Assembly (NCBI GenBank): GCA_934636715.1
Contig: CAKUBE010000001.1
Coordinates: forward strand, 62,001-126,000
DNA from: an uncultured Arachnia sp.
Lineage (GTDB): Bacteria > Actinomycetota > Actinomycetes > Propionibacteriales > Propionibacteriaceae
Direction of reading: 5' to 3'
Length of the DNA: 64,000 bases
The position numbers and the translations under genes are program-made. The first letter of the stretch is position 1. Each line of letters starts with the position of its first letter. The notes below the pieces were generated by a model. That model saw only the letters and a list, made by a program, of their open reading frames with translations. It was not told the DNA's origin and made no database searches. Shown piece after piece: positions 61,643 through 64,000 of this stretch.

Positions 61643-62654
61643 CCTCATGCACGAGAACACCCCCGACGAGCCGTCGACGGCGGGCTGGGCCGACCGGGTC
61701 CGCGGCCGCCGCCAACGTCGTCGGGCCGTGACCGGCGTCGCGGCGGGGGTGCTCGCCGTCGGCCTCGCCGTTCCCGTGGGCGTCTCCCTGCTGAACCGGC
61801 CGATGCAGGTGGCCCGGCCCGCCGACGGCACCACGGCCCCGGCGGCGCTGCCCGCTCGTGACGCGGGCGAGGTCTGCGCCGAGGCCCGCCAGCAGATGAC
61901 GGTGGCCATCGCCGCGACGACCTATGCCAACCCAGGCGATCCGGTGCTGCAGGAGGGCGCCGTCCGCGCCTGGCTGTGCGGCGATGACAGCGCCGAGGAA
62001 GGGATGGTCTCCGGCACCCGCGGCCCGCTCGACCCGCTGACGGTCGACGTCGACAAGGCCGTCTCCTGGTTCCTCGACGCGCAGCCCTCGGACCCGGACC
62101 AGGCCTGCACCATGGAGTACCGGCTGACCTACGTCGTCGCGTTCGAGTACGAGGACGGCTCGCTGATCCCCGTGCAGGGCGAGCTGCACGGCTGCCGCAC
62201 GGTGACCGACGGTTCGCGGTACGTGGACGGGGGAGACGGGTTCCTCGACCTGCTGACCGACCTCTGGCTCGCCAACCGGGTCGACGCCGAGCTGGTTTCG
62301 GTGGACCTCTGCACCACCGGGTCGGTCTTCGCCGCAAAACCTGAGGACGCGGTCTCCGCCGCCGTCTGCATTCCCGCGGCGGACGGGACGCGCGGCGCGG
62401 CCCACCTGCCCGATCCCGCCGCCATCGGCGCTTCGATCGCCGCCAACTCGGTCGACGTGGACTCGGTGACGACTGCGCTCGACCCGCAATCGACGACGCT
62501 CGAGCTGATGAACTCGTCTGGCGACATCCTGTCCTTGGAGCGCCTTGCCGAGGGCGGGTACCTCTTCTTCGAGGGCGATCAGGCGAGGGCGTGGACACCG
62601 AGCACCGACGAGTCCGCCGTCCTCGACGCGGCGATCGCCGGCGCCGGGGAATGA
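61626..62654 (+). CDS. Membrane-anchored protein, putative anti-sigma partner
   Basis: The 342-residue protein has a short cytosolic N-terminus (1-33, with WADRVRGRRQRRRA), one transmembrane helix (about 34-54) and a large extracytoplasmic region with several Cys (VCAEAR, WLCGDD, ACTMEY, HGCRTV, DLCTTG, AVCIPA). It belongs to no family I recognise. The topology and 17-base overlap with the SigE-type gene suggest a sensor or anti-sigma role, although the cytosolic part is too short for a classical anti-sigma domain. Confidence 0.75.
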   Translation: MSDIHDLMHENTPDEPSTAGWADRVRGRRQRRRAVTGVAAGVLAVGLAVPVGVSLLNRPMQVARPADGTTAPAALPARDAGEVCAEARQQMTVAIAATTYANPGDPVLQEGAVRAWLCGDDSAEEGMVSGTRGPLDPLTVDVDKAVSWFLDAQPSDPDQACTMEYRLTYVVAFEYEDGSLIPVQGELHGCRTVTDGSRYVDGGDGFLDLLTDLWLANRVDAELVSVDLCTTGSVFAAKPEDAVSAAVCIPAADGTRGAAHLPDPAAIGASIAANSVDVDSVTTALDPQSTTLELMNSSGDILSLERLAEGGYLFFEGDQARAWTPSTDESAVLDAAIAGAGE

Positions 62655-62720
62655 CGACCGGGTGATCGCGAGGGGTGCGCGGAGGCGGCGCTTCACTCCC
62701 GTCATCTGAAAGGATGAGTC

Positions 62721-62782
62721 CTAGGGAAGCACTGATCAATCGGGCACCGGCTGCGGCGCACCATTGATCAGTACTTCCCTAG
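62721..62782. repeat. Long hairpin before the GH35 gene
   Basis: The arms 62721-62740 and 62763-62782 pair at 19 of 20 positions, each with an internal TGATCA, around a 22-base GC-rich loop. It is a likely terminator for the sigma-factor operon. The sequence is unrelated to families A and B. Confidence 0.85.
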
Positions 62783-62788
62783 TGGAGC

Positions 62789-62803
62789 GCCTCCCCGGGA
62801 GGC
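62789..62803. promoter_or_regulatory. Short palindrome before GH35
   Basis: GCCTCCC-C-GGGAGGC is a perfect 15-base palindrome 24 bases before the GH35 start. It may be an operator or part of the terminator region. Confidence 0.35.
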
Positions 62804-62827
62804 CGGATTTCGTAAGAGGAAACACGC

Positions 62828-64000
62828 ATGGGCACTCTCGTCGTCGACGGCCGCCGCTTTCTGAGGGACGGCGTCGAACACCGGATCCTCTCGGGCGCGC
62901 TGCACTACTTCCGGGTCCACCCGGGGCAGTGGCAGCGACAGCTCAGGATGCTGCGGGCGATGGGCCTGAACACCGTCGAGACCTACGTGCCGTGGAACCT
63001 GCACGAACGCGCGGAGGGCGTCGTCGAGCGGCTCGACGAGCTGGCGGAGTTCCTCGACCTCGCAGCCGGCGAGGACCTCGACGCCATCGTGCGTCCCGGC
63101 CCGTACATCTGCGCGGAGTGGGACAACGGGGGACTGCCCGCGTGGGTGACCCATCGCCAGGGCGCCCGGATCCGGTGCGCGGATCCGCAGTGGCTCGCCT
63201 GCGTCGACGCCTGGTTCGACCGTCTCATCCCGGTCATCGCGGAGCGGCAGTCCACCCGGGGCGGCAACGTCGTCATGGTCCAGGTGGAGAACGAGTACGG
63301 CTCCTTCGGCTCCGACAAGGACTATCTCGCGCATCTGCGCGACGGGCTCCTCGCCCGCGGCATCGACGTCCCCCTCTTCACCTCGGACGGCTCCGAGCAG
63401 TGGATGCTGGAGGGCGGAACCCTTCCGGACGTGCTGGCGACGGTGAACTTCGGCAGCGGCGGCCGGGCGGCCTTCGAGGCCCTCGAGGCGTTCCGGCCGG
63501 GGCAGCCGTGGATGTGCATGGAGTTCTGGGACGGCTGGTTCGATCACTGGGGCGGCGCGCACGCCGGCCGGTCCGTGGACGACGCGGCGCGGGAGCTCGC
63601 CGAGGTGCTCGACTGCGGCGCGTCCGTCAACCTCTACATGGCCCAGGGCGGGACCAACTTCGGCACGTGGTCCGGCGCCAACCGGCGCGGCCCGTGGCAC
63701 GAGGGCGCGTTCGTCGCGACGACCACGTCGTACGACTACGACGCCCCCATCGACGAGCAGGGCCGGCCCACCGCCAAGTTCGACGCGTTCCGCGACCTGC
63801 TGCGGCGGCACGCCACCACGCCGTCGGTCGACGTCCCGCCTCCCGCCCCCGTGCTGCCTGCGGCGACCATCGCGCTGCGGCCGGGCCCGGCGATGCGCCG
63901 GACCGACGCCGTGTCGGTCCGCGACGTGCGCACGCCGCTCGCGCCGTCGCTCGACGACCTCGGCATCGACCAGGGCGTGGCCTGGCACGAGGCTGTCATC
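62828..64000 (+). CDS. GH35 beta-galactosidase, N-terminal part, cut by window edge
   Basis: The 391 visible residues start at an ATG behind GAGGAA. The catalytic TIM barrel is clear: RILSGALHYFRVHPGQW, MGLNTVETYVPWNLHE, RPGPYICAEWDNGGLPAW, the acid/base Glu in VQVENEYGSFG (about 154-156), the nucleophile Glu232 in MEFWDGWFDHWG, and NLYMAQGGTNFG. There is no signal peptide, so it acts on imported beta-galactosides. The rest of the gene lies beyond the window. No transporter is adjacent on the visible side. Confidence 0.94.
   Translation, partial: MGTLVVDGRRFLRDGVEHRILSGALHYFRVHPGQWQRQLRMLRAMGLNTVETYVPWNLHERAEGVVERLDELAEFLDLAAGEDLDAIVRPGPYICAEWDNGGLPAWVTHRQGARIRCADPQWLACVDAWFDRLIPVIAERQSTRGGNVVMVQVENEYGSFGSDKDYLAHLRDGLLARGIDVPLFTSDGSEQWMLEGGTLPDVLATVNFGSGGRAAFEALEAFRPGQPWMCMEFWDGWFDHWGGAHAGRSVDDAARELAEVLDCGASVNLYMAQGGTNFGTWSGANRRGPWHEGAFVATTTSYDYDAPIDEQGRPTAKFDAFRDLLRRHATTPSVDVPPPAPVLPAATIALRPGPAMRRTDAVSVRDVRTPLAPSLDDLGIDQGVAWHEAVI

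Noticed and set aside
62828..64000. Truncated beta-galactosidase pseudogene
   Set aside because: The frame stays open to the last base of the window, so it is cut only by the window edge.

Overview
This is a very GC-rich, gene-dense actinobacterial chromosome segment. The DnaK-GrpE-DnaJ-HspR chaperone operon, a HAIR operator in front of clpB, many leaderless-looking start sites, class II fructose-bisphosphate aldolase, a SigE-type sigma factor, LemA, DUF1707 and DUF5997 proteins all fit the phylum. The family cannot be fixed from sequence alone, but gene content and the short 'TTGAGCC...GTGTCGAAACC' palindromic repeats suggest the Propionibacteriaceae or a close relative. I saw no rRNA, tRNA, CRISPR array, insertion sequence or prophage. 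The window cuts dnaK at its left edge and a GH35 beta-galactosidase at its right edge.

Layout. 1-2911: end of dnaK, then grpE, dnaJ and hspR. 2945-3895: lactate dehydrogenase. 3892-8892 (minus): a four-gene, translationally coupled operon of S8 protease, ECF sigma factor, small unknown protein and TPR-CHAT protease. 9003-12433 (minus): thiamine salvage (TPP riboswitch, thiM, thiE, thiD, tenA). 12476-13980 (minus): secreted S1 protease plus small lipoprotein, visibly less GC-rich. 14209-18297: glycogen phosphorylase, MgtC, DUF1345. 18389-21645: HAIR-clpB and a DUF1707 protein. 21701-22885: PQQ-type sugar dehydrogenase lipoprotein. 22998-29229: a CUT1 sugar ABC transporter with a beta-helix protein and a divergent LacI repressor. 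29236-32926: MATE exporter, toxin-antitoxin-like pair, a LysR substrate domain without HTH, DUF5997 and a spermidine-synthase-fold protein. 33017-36446: membrane-anchored S33-type hydrolase divergent from a NarL-type two-component pair. 36595-40682: Cys-less sortase homologue, pyrE, lemA, yceI, SPOUT methyltransferase, small membrane protein. 40789-45881: fba, LLM oxidoreductase, secreted subtilase. 46043-54666: L-fucose cluster. 54875-60981: MmsAB/ChvE-like sugar transporter divergent from a ROK regulator and a half-size ABC ATPase. 61094-62654: SigE-family sigma factor and a membrane partner. 62828-end: GH35.

How the genes work together. HspR encoded here probably represses both its own dnaK operon and clpB through HAIR sites. 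Three ABC importers, each next to its own LacI or ROK regulator and operator-like palindromes, plus FucI, a FGGY kinase, FucU, GH35 and a beta-helix protein, point to scavenging of plant or host glycans. TPP controls the thi operon through a riboswitch whose P1 helix abuts the ribosome-binding site.

Most unusual content. First, the sigma / small protein / TPR-CHAT / subtilase operon, a plausible protease-controlled transcription switch that recalls the TPR-CHAT, Csx30 and RpoE modules of type III-E CRISPR loci but has no CRISPR part. Second, at least seven very long, nearly perfect hairpins (arms of 14 to 31 bp) just after stop codons, four of them falling into two related repeat families. 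Third, a separate dispersed palindrome of about 50 nt, copies of which have been read through to give ThiE and ThiD C-terminal tails. Fourth, a sortase homologue with Ala where the catalytic Cys should be.
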